In this document: positions 1 to 5,832 of the stretch, in pieces | How positions within the stretch are numbered: the stretch's first letter is position 1 | Layout of the letters: each line of letters opens with the position of its first letter | From: Candidatus Tariuqbacter arcticus | Lineage (GTDB): Bacteria; Electryoneota; Tariuqbacteria; Tariuqbacterales; Tariuqbacteraceae | Length of the DNA stretch: 6,485 nucleotides | Reading direction: 5' to 3' | NCBI GenBank assembly: GCA_013202315.1 | Contig: JABMRZ010000013.1 | Coordinates: 1 to 6,485 of the forward strand | Made by a program: the position numbers and the translations under genes | Notes under the pieces: generated by a model | Seen by the model: only the letters and a program-made list of their open reading frames with translations | Databases searched by the model: none | What the model was told of the DNA's origin: nothing

Positions 1-2
1 AC

Positions 3-79
3 TCTACATTCAACAGTCTACATTCAACAATCAACACTCAACACTCAACACTCAACATTCAAAATTCATCATTCATCAT
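3..79. repeat. Tandem heptamer array, consensus TCAACAN
   Basis: Eleven consecutive 7-bp units can be read without a gap from position 3: TCTACAT, TCAACAG, TCTACAT, TCAACAA, three times TCAACAC, TCAACAT, TCAAAAT and twice TCATCAT. The array continues to the left window edge, so its full length is unknown. Its last unit contains the TGA stop codon (76-78, minus strand) of the protease gene, so it forms the immediate 3' end of that gene. Units are diverged at the edges and most uniform in the middle, as expected for a slippage-derived array. Function is unknown; there is no coding signal in it. Confidence 0.85.
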
Positions 80-2748
80 TTCAATAATACCGCCTTCTGC
101 AATCGTGAAACCTCTCCCGCCTCCAACCGCACGAAATACACCCCGGAACTAACCGTCCCCCCTGCGTCCCAATTCCATTCCGCCCTTCCAACCGCCGCAT
201 TTTCCAGATGATATACTGCGGCTTCCCGCCCCAGCGCATCATAAATCGTCAGCGTTACCGCTCCCGAAACACTCAATTCATATACGATTTTCAATGTCGA
301 ATTGAACGGATTCGGATAAGGCGGAAAAAGCCTGACCGCCGCCGGAACGACGCCGCTGAAATCCCCCACATCGCTCACACCGAACTCCTCGAACATCATC
401 GCCAGCGCCTCCAATTTAGTATTGCCGCTGGAAGTGGAATCGTTTATCCCCTCTATCCCGAACGAACAGTAGAACAAATCGCCCAACCCGCTTTGCACCC
501 TGACCCCCGCCATTTCATCCGGCTCATCCTCATCGTAGACGAAGAACGATTCCGCCCCCGGCAAAGCGTTCACCACATCCAGCGAATTCTGATTCCACGC
601 TCCCCCGCTGCCCGCCATCACAAAATACATCCCTTCGGTCAAAGGATTCCCCGGACTGCCGCTTATAGTCAAATCACCCGAATGCGCCTCCAAAAAATCC
701 ACCCGCAGGATATCGCTCAACACCCCCGGCTGACCCGCCGCCAAATCCTCGGCGATATTCTGCCCGGTAACTATCAAGTTCCCCCCCTGCGTCAGATAAT
801 CATCCAAATCCTCCCAATCCTCCGCCGAAAGAATATACGTTTCCGCCGTCCCGGAGAAAGCGATAACTACATCATATTCGCTCAATTCATCGCCCAATTC
901 ACCCCGCTCCGACCGCTTCCAGGTCTCCCAGGAATACCCCATTTCGCTCATAGAATTCTCATAGTAAGAAGAAGTCCGCTCATCGTTATTCCGGTCAGCG
1001 TCGATGATAAGAACATCCCCCCTGCCCACTTGAACTTGCAGAATTTGAGTGAATTCAAATCCATCCCCGGTAAAATGTGCGTTCACTTCGATAATCTCAA
1101 AATCTTCCCCTCCATACTGCACCGTCAGCAAGAACGGTTCATCGGAATTATCCCGCACCTCCCCCTCAGACATATCGCCGATATAATGATTCGCCTGGCT
1201 GAAATTCACCCGCGGATTATCGCTCGACAATTCCAGCGAAACATCATACGCATCCCCATATAATTTATGATATTGCACGAACAGCGCTCCCTCCTGATTG
1301 AAATACAGCCTGTCCCCGTCGACCGGAATATCCGTCCACAGCGAATCCACCGAAACGAACAAATCCACCGCCTTCCGCGCATTCACCCGCCCGCCCCCCA
1401 GCATCCCCGCATACCCCGGATTCTGCGGGTCGATATTATCGGCGGTTTCAGCCAGCCAATTCCCCACTTCCATACTGCTCCATTCCGGCATCAGCGCCTT
1501 CACCAAAGCTGCCACACCCGCCGTCACCGGCGTCGACATCGATGTCCCGCTCATATTCCCGTATCCGTCTACGATGGTGGAAAAAATCGCATCACCCGGC
1601 GCGCTGACCGTTACCCAAGTCCCGTAACTGCTGAAATCGGCTTTGATATCCCCTTCAGCCGTCGCCGCCACCGCAATCACAAATTCGTATCCTGCCGGGT
1701 ATTGAATCTGACTGCTGTTATCGTTCCCCGCCGCCGCTAATAACACCAATCCCGAATCGTTGGCGGTCGACAACGCATCCCGGAAAAACGGCACCACACC
1801 CGGCCCCCCGAAGCTCATAGACAACGCCTCCGCTTCCATATTGATAGCGTAATAGACCGCCTGCATCGCGCAGAGCAAATCCACATACCCCATTCCCGAA
1901 GAAGACATATAACCCGCCCGCAAACACATTATCTGCGAATTGAACCCCGGTGAAGCCACCCCCTCCCCGTTATTAGTCGATGCGCAGGCGTCCCCGGCGC
2001 AATGTGTGCCGTGCCCGTTGAAATCCGAAGGGTCGTTATCCGGCGGCCCCGGGTCTTCACCGGGCCAGACTTGACTGGAGTCTAAATCTATCCAATCCCA
2101 TCCCCAAAAATCGTCTATATAACCGTTACCGTCGTTGTCCAGGCTGTCCACCTCCCAATCTTCGATTATCCGGTTGCCGTTCAAATCCTCGCCCGGATTT
2201 ATCCATATATTCCCCGCCAAATCCGGATGGGTATAGGTCACACCGCCGTCGATTATGCCCACCTGAACCGATACATCGCCCCGGAAAATCGCCCAGGCTT
2301 CCTGATCCTCCATCGTTTCATGGTGCCATTGATTGGGCATCAGGAAATCATCCGGATTCAACCTGATACCATCCCATTCAACCAACGGGCACGGCCAAGC
2401 GTCCAATATCCCACCGCACCCCTTCAAAGCGATGACCGCCTCTTCGACCGAATGAACTTCATCGAATTCAACCAGATACAGCCCCGGTCTGAAATCAGCC
2501 GCCGCCTGCGAAACGGCTGTAGCGCCGATTCCCTCCAGAACCGCATCGAGCTCGCCCAGCCCGGTATGGACCAACCCTTCTTCAGAGACCGAAGGCGCGC
2601 TTCGCAAAGCCTCCCCGAAATCGACCACCGCCCTCCCAGACCGCACATTTTCAAATTCAAACGCCGGTTCCATACCCAATGTCAATGACACACCGGCGAA
2701 AAACACGGCTGTCAAAACCGAAATAAAACAACTTTTCCGATAAAACAT
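76..2748 (-). CDS. Secreted subtilisin-like S8 serine protease with T9SS C-terminal sorting domain
   Basis: An 890-residue exported endopeptidase of the subtilase (S8) family. Residues 1 to about 25 are a signal peptide (basic start, then a hydrophobic core). About 30-140 resembles an inhibitory pro-region. The catalytic domain (about 145-465) carries Asp167 in GIIDGGV, His246 in NGHGTHC, oxyanion Asn342 in AAAGNDN and Ser403 in GTSMSTP, so all key residues are present. Between Asp and His lies an Asp/Gly/Asn-rich insert (188-213, DLNGNRIIED and DNDGNGYIDD) that looks calcium-binding. About 465-575 is beta-rich. About 577-790 resembles the glutamine-amidotransferase/ThuA-like alpha/beta fold (DVLIIDAD, YDVVIAF, LTQGGNLIVTGQ), probably non-catalytic. 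Residues 807-890 are a T9SS type A sorting domain (YPNPFN, IYDALGRE, SSGVYFVRL, terminal Lys). The start is fixed by AAGGAGA three bases before ATG and by the signal peptide. Substrate is unknown; a scavenging or processing role at the cell surface is inference. It lies 201 nt downstream of another T9SS-type gene on the same strand. Confidence 0.95.
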   Translation of the reverse strand: MFYRKSCFISVLTAVFFAGVSLTLGMEPAFEFENVRSGRAVVDFGEALRSAPSVSEEGLVHTGLGELDAVLEGIGATAVSQAAADFRPGLYLVEFDEVHSVEEAVIALKGCGGILDAWPCPLVEWDGIRLNPDDFLMPNQWHHETMEDQEAWAIFRGDVSVQVGIIDGGVTYTHPDLAGNIWINPGEDLNGNRIIEDWEVDSLDNDGNGYIDDFWGWDWIDLDSSQVWPGEDPGPPDNDPSDFNGHGTHCAGDACASTNNGEGVASPGFNSQIMCLRAGYMSSSGMGYVDLLCAMQAVYYAINMEAEALSMSFGGPGVVPFFRDALSTANDSGLVLLAAAGNDNSSQIQYPAGYEFVIAVAATAEGDIKADFSSYGTWVTVSAPGDAIFSTIVDGYGNMSGTSMSTPVTAGVAALVKALMPEWSSMEVGNWLAETADNIDPQNPGYAGMLGGGRVNARKAVDLFVSVDSLWTDIPVDGDRLYFNQEGALFVQYHKLYGDAYDVSLELSSDNPRVNFSQANHYIGDMSEGEVRDNSDEPFLLTVQYGGEDFEIIEVNAHFTGDGFEFTQILQVQVGRGDVLIIDADRNNDERTSSYYENSMSEMGYSWETWKRSERGELGDELSEYDVVIAFSGTAETYILSAEDWEDLDDYLTQGGNLIVTGQNIAEDLAAGQPGVLSDILRVDFLEAHSGDLTISGSPGNPLTEGMYFVMAGSGGAWNQNSLDVVNALPGAESFFVYDEDEPDEMAGVRVQSGLGDLFYCSFGIEGINDSTSSGNTKLEALAMMFEEFGVSDVGDFSGVVPAAVRLFPPYPNPFNSTLKIVYELSVSGAVTLTIYDALGREAAVYHLENAAVGRAEWNWDAGGTVSSGVYFVRLEAGEVSRLQKAVLLK

Positions 2749-2751
2749 ACT

Positions 2752-2758
2752 TCTCCTT
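2752..2758 (-). promoter_or_regulatory. Ribosome binding site of the S8 protease gene
   Basis: On the minus strand the sequence AAGGAGA ends three bases before the ATG at 2748, a near-perfect Shine-Dalgarno match that fixes the start. It lies 13 nt downstream of the perfect hairpin at 2772-2799, so that hairpin would sit in the 5' leader if transcription begins upstream of it or reads through from the neighbouring gene. Confidence 0.8.
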
Positions 2759-2770
2759 CAATATGAATAT

Positions 2771-2863
2771 GTGCTGTCGACTCTCTGCAGTCGACAGCAA
2801 CTACCTGAAATACAGGAACATAGCACCGAGTGTGGAGACTCGACGCCGCCCATAATAGTACCA
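2771..2863. repeat. Dispersed hairpin element, copy A
   Basis: An intergenic element with three successive inverted repeats. Arms 2772-2782 and 2789-2799 form a perfect 11-bp stem (TGCTGTCGACT with AGTCGACAGCA, 6-nt loop). CCTG 2804-2807 pairs with CAGG 2813-2816. CGAGT 2827-2831 pairs with ACTCG 2838-2842. It shares its first 15 bases (GTGCTGTCGACTCTC), the spacing to a CGAGTGYGGA motif and an ATAGTA end with a second copy at 5053-5138. The outer parts are also inverted relative to each other (GTCGACTCTC against GAGACTCGAC). No T-run follows on either strand, so it is not a standard intrinsic terminator. The right boundary is approximate. Confidence 0.7.
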
Positions 2864-2901
2864 AAATTACATTTTCGGACAGACTGTTTGTGGTGAAAAA
2901 C

Positions 2902-2950
2902 ACGCAATACGCATCTCGCAACTCGCAGCTTGCATCTTGCAGCTTGCAGC
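2902..2950. repeat. Tandem heptamer array, consensus WYGCADY
   Basis: Seven contiguous 7-bp units: ACGCAAT, ACGCATC, TCGCAAC, TCGCAGC, TTGCATC, TTGCAGC, TTGCAGC. The last unit shares a base with the stop codon (2950-2952, minus strand TAG) of the CARDB-domain gene, so the array starts directly at the 3' end of that gene. The motif is unrelated to the arrays at 3-79, 6301-6328 and 6442-6476, but the period is the same. Function unknown. Confidence 0.8.
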
Positions 2951-4647
2951 TATTTCACAAACAACAACGGCTGAACCGACTTGCCGCTAGCACCGCTCAA
3001 AACCGCGAAATATGTCCCCGAAGCCAGCCCTTCCGCTTCCCAGGTTACTTCTCCGATACCAGCCGGAGCATACCCCTCGAACAAAGTGGCGACTTCCCTG
3101 CCGTTGACATCGTAAATAACTAACTTCAGCATCCCCGGAAAGGCGTTTTCATACCGCAGGGTCACGCTGGGATTGAACGGATTGGGAAACACATCGCTGA
3201 TGTGAATCCCTTTCGGAAGCAATCCCGCCGTATCCCCCCATCCTACAGAACCGCCCGGGTCCACTTCGAAACCGTCCAGGGTGAAATTATTGTTCTCGTT
3301 GAATTCATCCACCCAGTTATCCGCATCAATATCCCAGGAGAAATAGTGGAATCCTTCCGTCGCCGTCCAGGGACCAGCGGTGGTGACATAATTCTCACCC
3401 GAAGTCACCCCGAAGATGGTTTCAAGGTAATACTGTGCGCCATCCAAATCCATCACCACATTGAACGCTCCCGAAGCACCCTCACCCATCGGCACCGACC
3501 AGAACAGCGGGAATAACACTTCATCGCCGCCCACCGGATTGTCTTCGTATTCGATTGTATCGGTATCCGCCACCCAAGCGCTGTCAGCCTGAAAATCGTA
3601 AGCGGTGGTGGGAACTACCATGAATTCCTCTTCCAGGATATTATTATCTTCATTCCCTTCGGGGACGGTGTTATCAACATCTAATGTCCACCGTAAAGTA
3701 TGTTCACCCAATATCGCCGTCCAGGAGTTGGAAAATAACGAATAGGAAGTATTCGGTTCAGCGCCGGGGAAGACGCTGCTGAATATTTCCGAATCGTCAA
3801 TTTCCAATTTAATAGTGAACGGAGGACTGATTTCTTCACCGTTCACCGCATCCCAATAGAATTTGAAATAGACCGTCTGCCCTTCAGCCGGGCGCAGAGT
3901 CATCGCCTGAAAATATTCATTGAGGAAAACATTACTCTGCGCGATGAGATCTATCGGCTGAATCCCCCCCTCGCCCATAACTACAATGTCGTCGCAGTAA
4001 GTTTCCGTCGTGCTCATCATGTTGAAAACATAAATTCCGAAGAATCCATAACTGCAGTAACTGTCGGTATATGGACATCCGGAAAGTTCAACCCCATCAT
4101 AGTAGACCCACAACTGGTTCGCTTCGCACTTCAGCTTCAATAGATGCCAACTGTCCGTAGTGGGCACGCCGCCGGGAATCTGAGCCCCCGTCCATTCGGC
4201 GATGGTCTCCCCGAAACCGGACTCCCCTGGGAATTTCCGCAGTTGCAGCTTTTCATCCGCATCGAAATCGGAGCGGAAATAGTAATACTTGTTCATTCCT
4301 CCGGAGGTATCCCATCGAGCAACAACAGCATGATAAGTGCTGGTATTGACCGTGCAATAAATCTGCGCTTCAATTTCGTAGTCGGCAATGGATGATTCAC
4401 CCTCCAATACGGTGCCTACGCCTCCGCCGGAAAGCTCATTCCCCACGAATCCGACCCAGCTGTCCCCGGACGGATTCCCTTCCCAGTAGTCCACCTCCAT
4501 ATTGTTCCCCCCTTCCCAAGGCGTGAACCAATTCAGGTTCATCGTCCCATCGGTGAAAAACTCATAATAAAGCGTATCCTGCGCCCACAATCCGCCCGCA
4601 AGGCTCATCAACAGGATACCAAGCAAGGAAATTTTTAACAGTTTCAT
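2950..4647 (-). CDS. Secreted jelly-roll plus CARDB-repeat protein with T9SS C-terminal sorting domain
   Basis: A 565-residue exported protein of unknown specific role. Residues 1-22 are a signal peptide with probable cleavage after LWA. About 25-225 resembles a concanavalin/LamG-like jelly roll of the kind that binds or modifies glycans (alternating strands, SWHLLKLKCEANQLWVYYDG, ending CDDIVVMG). Two consecutive CARDB-like Ig modules follow, about 230-345 and 346-463. Each ends in the family's signature acidic Asn-rich turn (VPEGNEDNN near 328-336, VDEFNENNN near 446-454). Residues 484-565 are a T9SS type A sorting domain (VFPNPFNPS, IYDVNGREVA, LASGTYFAVL, terminal Lys). I see no catalytic motif, so a surface adhesin or glycan-binding role is inference. 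Start support is AAGGG nine bases upstream plus the signal peptide. It precedes the protease gene on the same strand, but the 201-nt repeat-filled gap makes a tight operon uncertain. Confidence 0.92.
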   Translation of the reverse strand: MKLLKISLLGILLMSLAGGLWAQDTLYYEFFTDGTMNLNWFTPWEGGNNMEVDYWEGNPSGDSWVGFVGNELSGGGVGTVLEGESSIADYEIEAQIYCTVNTSTYHAVVARWDTSGGMNKYYYFRSDFDADEKLQLRKFPGESGFGETIAEWTGAQIPGGVPTTDSWHLLKLKCEANQLWVYYDGVELSGCPYTDSYCSYGFFGIYVFNMMSTTETYCDDIVVMGEGGIQPIDLIAQSNVFLNEYFQAMTLRPAEGQTVYFKFYWDAVNGEEISPPFTIKLEIDDSEIFSSVFPGAEPNTSYSLFSNSWTAILGEHTLRWTLDVDNTVPEGNEDNNILEEEFMVVPTTAYDFQADSAWVADTDTIEYEDNPVGGDEVLFPLFWSVPMGEGASGAFNVVMDLDGAQYYLETIFGVTSGENYVTTAGPWTATEGFHYFSWDIDADNWVDEFNENNNFTLDGFEVDPGGSVGWGDTAGLLPKGIHISDVFPNPFNPSVTLRYENAFPGMLKLVIYDVNGREVATLFEGYAPAGIGEVTWEAEGLASGTYFAVLSGASGKSVQPLLFVK

Positions 4648-4656
4648 GACTCTTTT

Positions 4657-4661
4657 CCCTT
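4657..4661 (-). promoter_or_regulatory. Ribosome binding site of the CARDB-domain gene
   Basis: The minus-strand sequence AAGGG lies nine bases before the ATG at 4647. The match is moderate and the spacing acceptable. The leader around it is AT-rich and probably unstructured. Confidence 0.6.
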
Positions 4662-4692
4662 AATTTAATAGATGATTTAATATGGTTTTAAC

Positions 4693-4705
4693 ATGAATCA
4701 TTCAT
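4693..4705. promoter_or_regulatory. Small palindrome ATGAAT-C-ATTCAT, possible operator
   Basis: A perfect 6+6 inverted repeat with a single central base, 45 nt upstream of the CARDB gene start and next to AT-rich DNA where its promoter should be (a weak -10-like TATTAA occurs just downstream on the minus strand). Size and symmetry would suit a dimeric regulator, but a 12-base match in AT-rich DNA can arise by chance. Confidence 0.25.
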
Positions 4706-4712
4706 AAAAAAT

Positions 4713-4790
4713 GTAGGTCGGCATATTCAATGCCGACAATTCATTTCAACGCCCTCTCCAATAACGGCTGGTTTGAATAACCCGCCCTAC
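4713..4790. repeat. 78-bp intergenic element with imperfect inverted ends and internal hairpin
   Basis: The left end GTAGGTCGGC (4713-4722) and the reverse complement of the right end, GTAGGGCGGG (4781-4790), agree at 8 of 10 positions. Just inside the left end a perfect 8-bp stem is formed by GTCGGCAT (4717-4724) and ATGCCGAC (4730-4737) with a 5-nt loop. The interior is not coding. This is the build of a small non-autonomous palindromic repeat, but only one copy is in the window, so repeat status is inferred from structure. Confidence 0.5.
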
Positions 4791-4895
4791 TATCTGGTTA
4801 TAGGGTTGAATTCTGAGTTTTTTTACGAAATTGTAAAAATTAAATGTAACTATCTGCTATAACGATTTTCATAAAGAATTTCCGATAAAGTAGTT

Positions 4896-4991
4896 GTCAT
4901 TCCCGCGAAATTTGTCCTCGACTCCGATCGGGGAGCGGAAATCCATCTTTATGAAAAACAAAGAGAACGATTCCGGACAAGCCGGAATGAC
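4896..4991. repeat. MITE-like element with GTCATTCC inverted ends
   Basis: The element opens with GTCATTCCCGC (4896-4906) and closes with GCCGGAATGAC (4981-4991). The ends are reverse complements at 10 of 11 positions, with GTCATTCC/GGAATGAC perfect. Inside are CTCC (4922-4925) and GGAG (4932-4935) around a 6-nt loop, followed by a GGAAATCCAT motif. Elements starting GTCATTCCCGC and containing a GGGAATCCA box are recurrent intergenic palindromic repeats in many bacterial genomes. Two further partial copies occur at 6331-6380. It carries no coding sequence. Confidence 0.7.
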
Positions 4992-5052
4992 GAGTTTACG
5001 TAGATCGGAAATTCTATTTAAGCACAGGTATACATCTAAGATAATGAGGTGG

Positions 5053-5138
5053 GTGCTGTCGACTCTCCACCATCGACAGTATTATCTCATCACAAAATAA
5101 AGCGTCGAGTGCGGATAGTCCGTCCGTGAATAGTAATA
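5053..5138. repeat. Dispersed hairpin element, copy B
   Basis: Second, more degraded copy of the element at 2771-2863, in the same orientation. The first 15 bases are identical (GTGCTGTCGACTCTC). The first hairpin is kept as CTGTCGA (5056-5062) with TCGACAG (5073-5079) around a 10-nt loop. The CGAGTGCGGA motif follows at nearly the same offset (53 against 56 bases from the start), then AATAGTA. The second hairpin is disrupted here, because the right arm reads ATAGTCCG instead of GACTCGAC. Boundaries are approximate. Confidence 0.65.
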
Positions 5139-5146
5139 TTTCGTAG

Positions 5147-5177
5147 TTGATGTGTAAAATAATTCACTGGATATAAT
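5147..5177 (+). promoter_or_regulatory. Putative sigma-70-type promoter of the membrane-protein gene
   Basis: A perfect -10 hexamer TATAAT (5172-5177) lies 19 nt after TTGATG (5147-5152), a 4/6 match to the -35 hexamer. The spacer is one to two bases longer than ideal. Transcription would start near 5184, giving a leader of about 118 nt before the ATG at 5302. The -10 lies inside the left arm of the palindrome at 5161-5228. In some FCB bacteria the housekeeping promoter differs from this consensus, which lowers confidence. Confidence 0.4.
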
Positions 5178-5228
5178 GGATATACAGTATGTTAAAATTT
5201 CCATCATTTCCATAATTTCCAGTGAATT
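5161..5228. repeat. 68-bp imperfect palindrome made of 9-bp direct repeats
   Basis: The outer arms AATTCACTGG (5161-5170) and CCAGTGAATT (5219-5228) are perfect reverse complements, and pairing continues inward with interruptions to about 5183/5206. The left half contains two 9-bp direct repeats (TGGATATAA 5168-5176, TGGATATAC 5177-5185). The right half has three (ATTTCCATC 5197-5205, ATTTCCATA 5206-5214, ATTTCCAGT 5215-5223). The right unit read in reverse is TGGAAAT, close to the left TGGATAT. Possible roles are an operator array, a leader hairpin or a degraded mobile-element end; the sequence does not decide. Confidence 0.7.
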
Positions 5229-5292
5229 CTCACCCTCTCTCCATTTTCGGAAAGACTGCATAGACTCGTCGCCACCCAGTGACAATTACTAT

Positions 5293-5298
5293 GGAGAA
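5293..5298 (+). promoter_or_regulatory. Ribosome binding site GGAGAA that decides the 5302 start
   Basis: GGAG (5293-5296) lies five bases before the ATG at 5302. The same frame is open upstream to an ATG at 5176, but that extension runs through the palindromic repeat and has no ribosome binding site. The protein starting at 5302 has a lysine-rich start and then a membrane helix, as expected for a real N-terminus. Confidence 0.75.
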
Positions 5299-5301
5299 GC
5301 T

Positions 5302-5832
5302 ATGAAAAACAATCAAATCTATCGCAAACCCGGCTGGCTTCATAAGGTCTTATACTTCATCCTGCTCGCCCTGCCGGTTATCATCCTGTTGCAATTCGCC
5401 ATAGGGATTACCAATGTCGTAAGAAGCGTCCGCATTTTAGCCAAGGTTCGATTATTTGAAGAGCGGGAACGCGTCCTTGAAACTACATTATGGATATTGC
5501 ATCAGCGACAATTGGCTCCGGCGGAGAAGCTCAACCTTATGAAATTCCCCCGCGATAACACAAAAGCCGCCGCACTGTCCCTCGAATTCCCCGAAATCAC
5601 CGAGATTAACCTCCTGAAAAGGGAAGGTGAATATACCACCATCTTCACCGCAGCCCCTTCCGCTGAAATTCACGATGGCATCGCGAAAAAAGCTCCGATA
5701 TTACAAGATGCCAAATCCTTGCGCCCCCCGATTTTGGCAATCCAACCTGCCAGGCGAGAGTTGGATTGGTGGAAATCGAAGAGATTGAATATATATTTAC
5801 TTTCGTTGAAAAGGACGATGAAACTATCCTGA
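5302..5832 (+). CDS. Membrane sensor-like protein, N-terminal half (frame 1)
   Basis: Unrecognised family. The frame as written encodes 176 residues, of which the first 143 appear genuine. Residues 1-14 are basic (MKNNQIYRKPGWLHK), so the N-terminus should be cytoplasmic by the positive-inside rule. About 15-37 is a strong transmembrane helix (VLYFILLALPVIILLQF). About 40-65 is a charged amphipathic helix (RSVRILAKVRLFEERERVLE) like the membrane-proximal helix of extracytoplasmic sensor domains, followed by a mixed alpha/beta region. After the C-run at 5724-5729 this frame becomes Arg/Lys/Trp-rich and ends 33 codons later, whereas the -1 frame continues with a well-behaved acidic protein sequence. 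I infer a single 315-residue product with the segment 5730-6248. As written, the gene yields a short form with one membrane anchor. Sequencing error or pseudogene is the alternative to programmed frameshifting. Confidence 0.75.
   Translation: MKNNQIYRKPGWLHKVLYFILLALPVIILLQFAIGITNVVRSVRILAKVRLFEERERVLETTLWILHQRQLAPAEKLNLMKFPRDNTKAAALSLEFPEITEINLLKREGEYTTIFTAAPSAEIHDGIAKKAPILQDAKSLRPPILAIQPARRELDWWKSKRLNIYLLSLKRTMKLS
5724..5768 (+). other. Frameshift site: slippery heptamer C CCC CCG plus downstream stem-loop
   Basis: In the upstream frame the codons read CGC CCC CCG. The heptamer 5724-5730 thus fits X XXY YYZ exactly, and a -1 slip makes the next codon 5730-5732 (GAT), entering the open downstream frame. 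After a 7-nt spacer, CAATCCAAC (5738-5746) and GTTGGATTG (5760-5768) form a perfect 9-bp stem with a 13-nt loop. This is the usual arrangement of a -1 programmed frameshift signal. A competing 5-bp hairpin, TGGCA (5735-5739) with TGCCA (5748-5752), is possible. A seventh C lost by mutation or basecalling would give the same break, so the call is that a frame change occurs here, with the mechanism open. Confidence 0.5.

Larger units (their letters stand above)
4648..5301. other. 654-nt divergent intergenic region, repeat-dense, no gene
   Basis: This gap separates the minus-strand CARDB gene from the plus-strand membrane-protein gene, so promoters for both should lie in it. It contains a small palindrome (4693-4705), a 78-bp element (4713-4790), an AT-rich stretch with a T7 run but no hairpin before it (4791-4895), a GTCATTCC-ended element (4896-4991), hairpin element copy B (5053-5138), and a likely promoter inside a large imperfect palindrome (5147-5228). 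Short open frames here (for example 4894-5100 plus, 5082-5285 minus) run across the repeats, lack convincing ribosome binding sites and do not look like proteins. Confidence 0.75.

Noticed and set aside
208..1740. Long plus-strand open frames (208-1263 and 1267-1740) opposite the protease gene
   Set aside because: They are antisense to a protease with intact catalytic residues and have Arg/His/Pro/Ile-rich translations with no ribosome binding sites. They exist because the sense gene rarely uses the codons that would give antisense stops.
2227..2688. Plus-strand open frame opposite the protease pro-region
   Set aside because: Same antisense shadow pattern, with low-complexity basic composition and no start signal.
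2772..2799. Intrinsic terminator for the CARDB-domain gene
   Set aside because: The stem is strong, but no T-run follows on the minus strand and the same hairpin recurs at 5056-5079 unrelated to a gene end.
2902..2950. CRISPR array
   Set aside because: Units are 7 bp with no spacers; there are no repeats of 24 to 40 bp and no cas genes in the window.
5002..5010. AGATCGGAA resembling the start of an Illumina adapter
   Set aside because: Only nine bases match and the sequence then diverges inside continuous genomic DNA; it is coincidence, not adapter carry-over.
5176..5301. Upstream extension of the membrane-protein frame to an ATG at 5176
   Set aside because: The extension translates palindromic repeat DNA and lacks a ribosome binding site, whereas GGAG is well placed for the ATG at 5302.
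5686..5692. A-run followed by G as an alternative slippery site
   Set aside because: The A6 run is in register as AAA AAA GCT, so the A AAA AAG heptamer is not in the required frame. Shifting here would also replace a plausible stretch of frame-1 protein with Cys/Ser/Thr-rich sequence.
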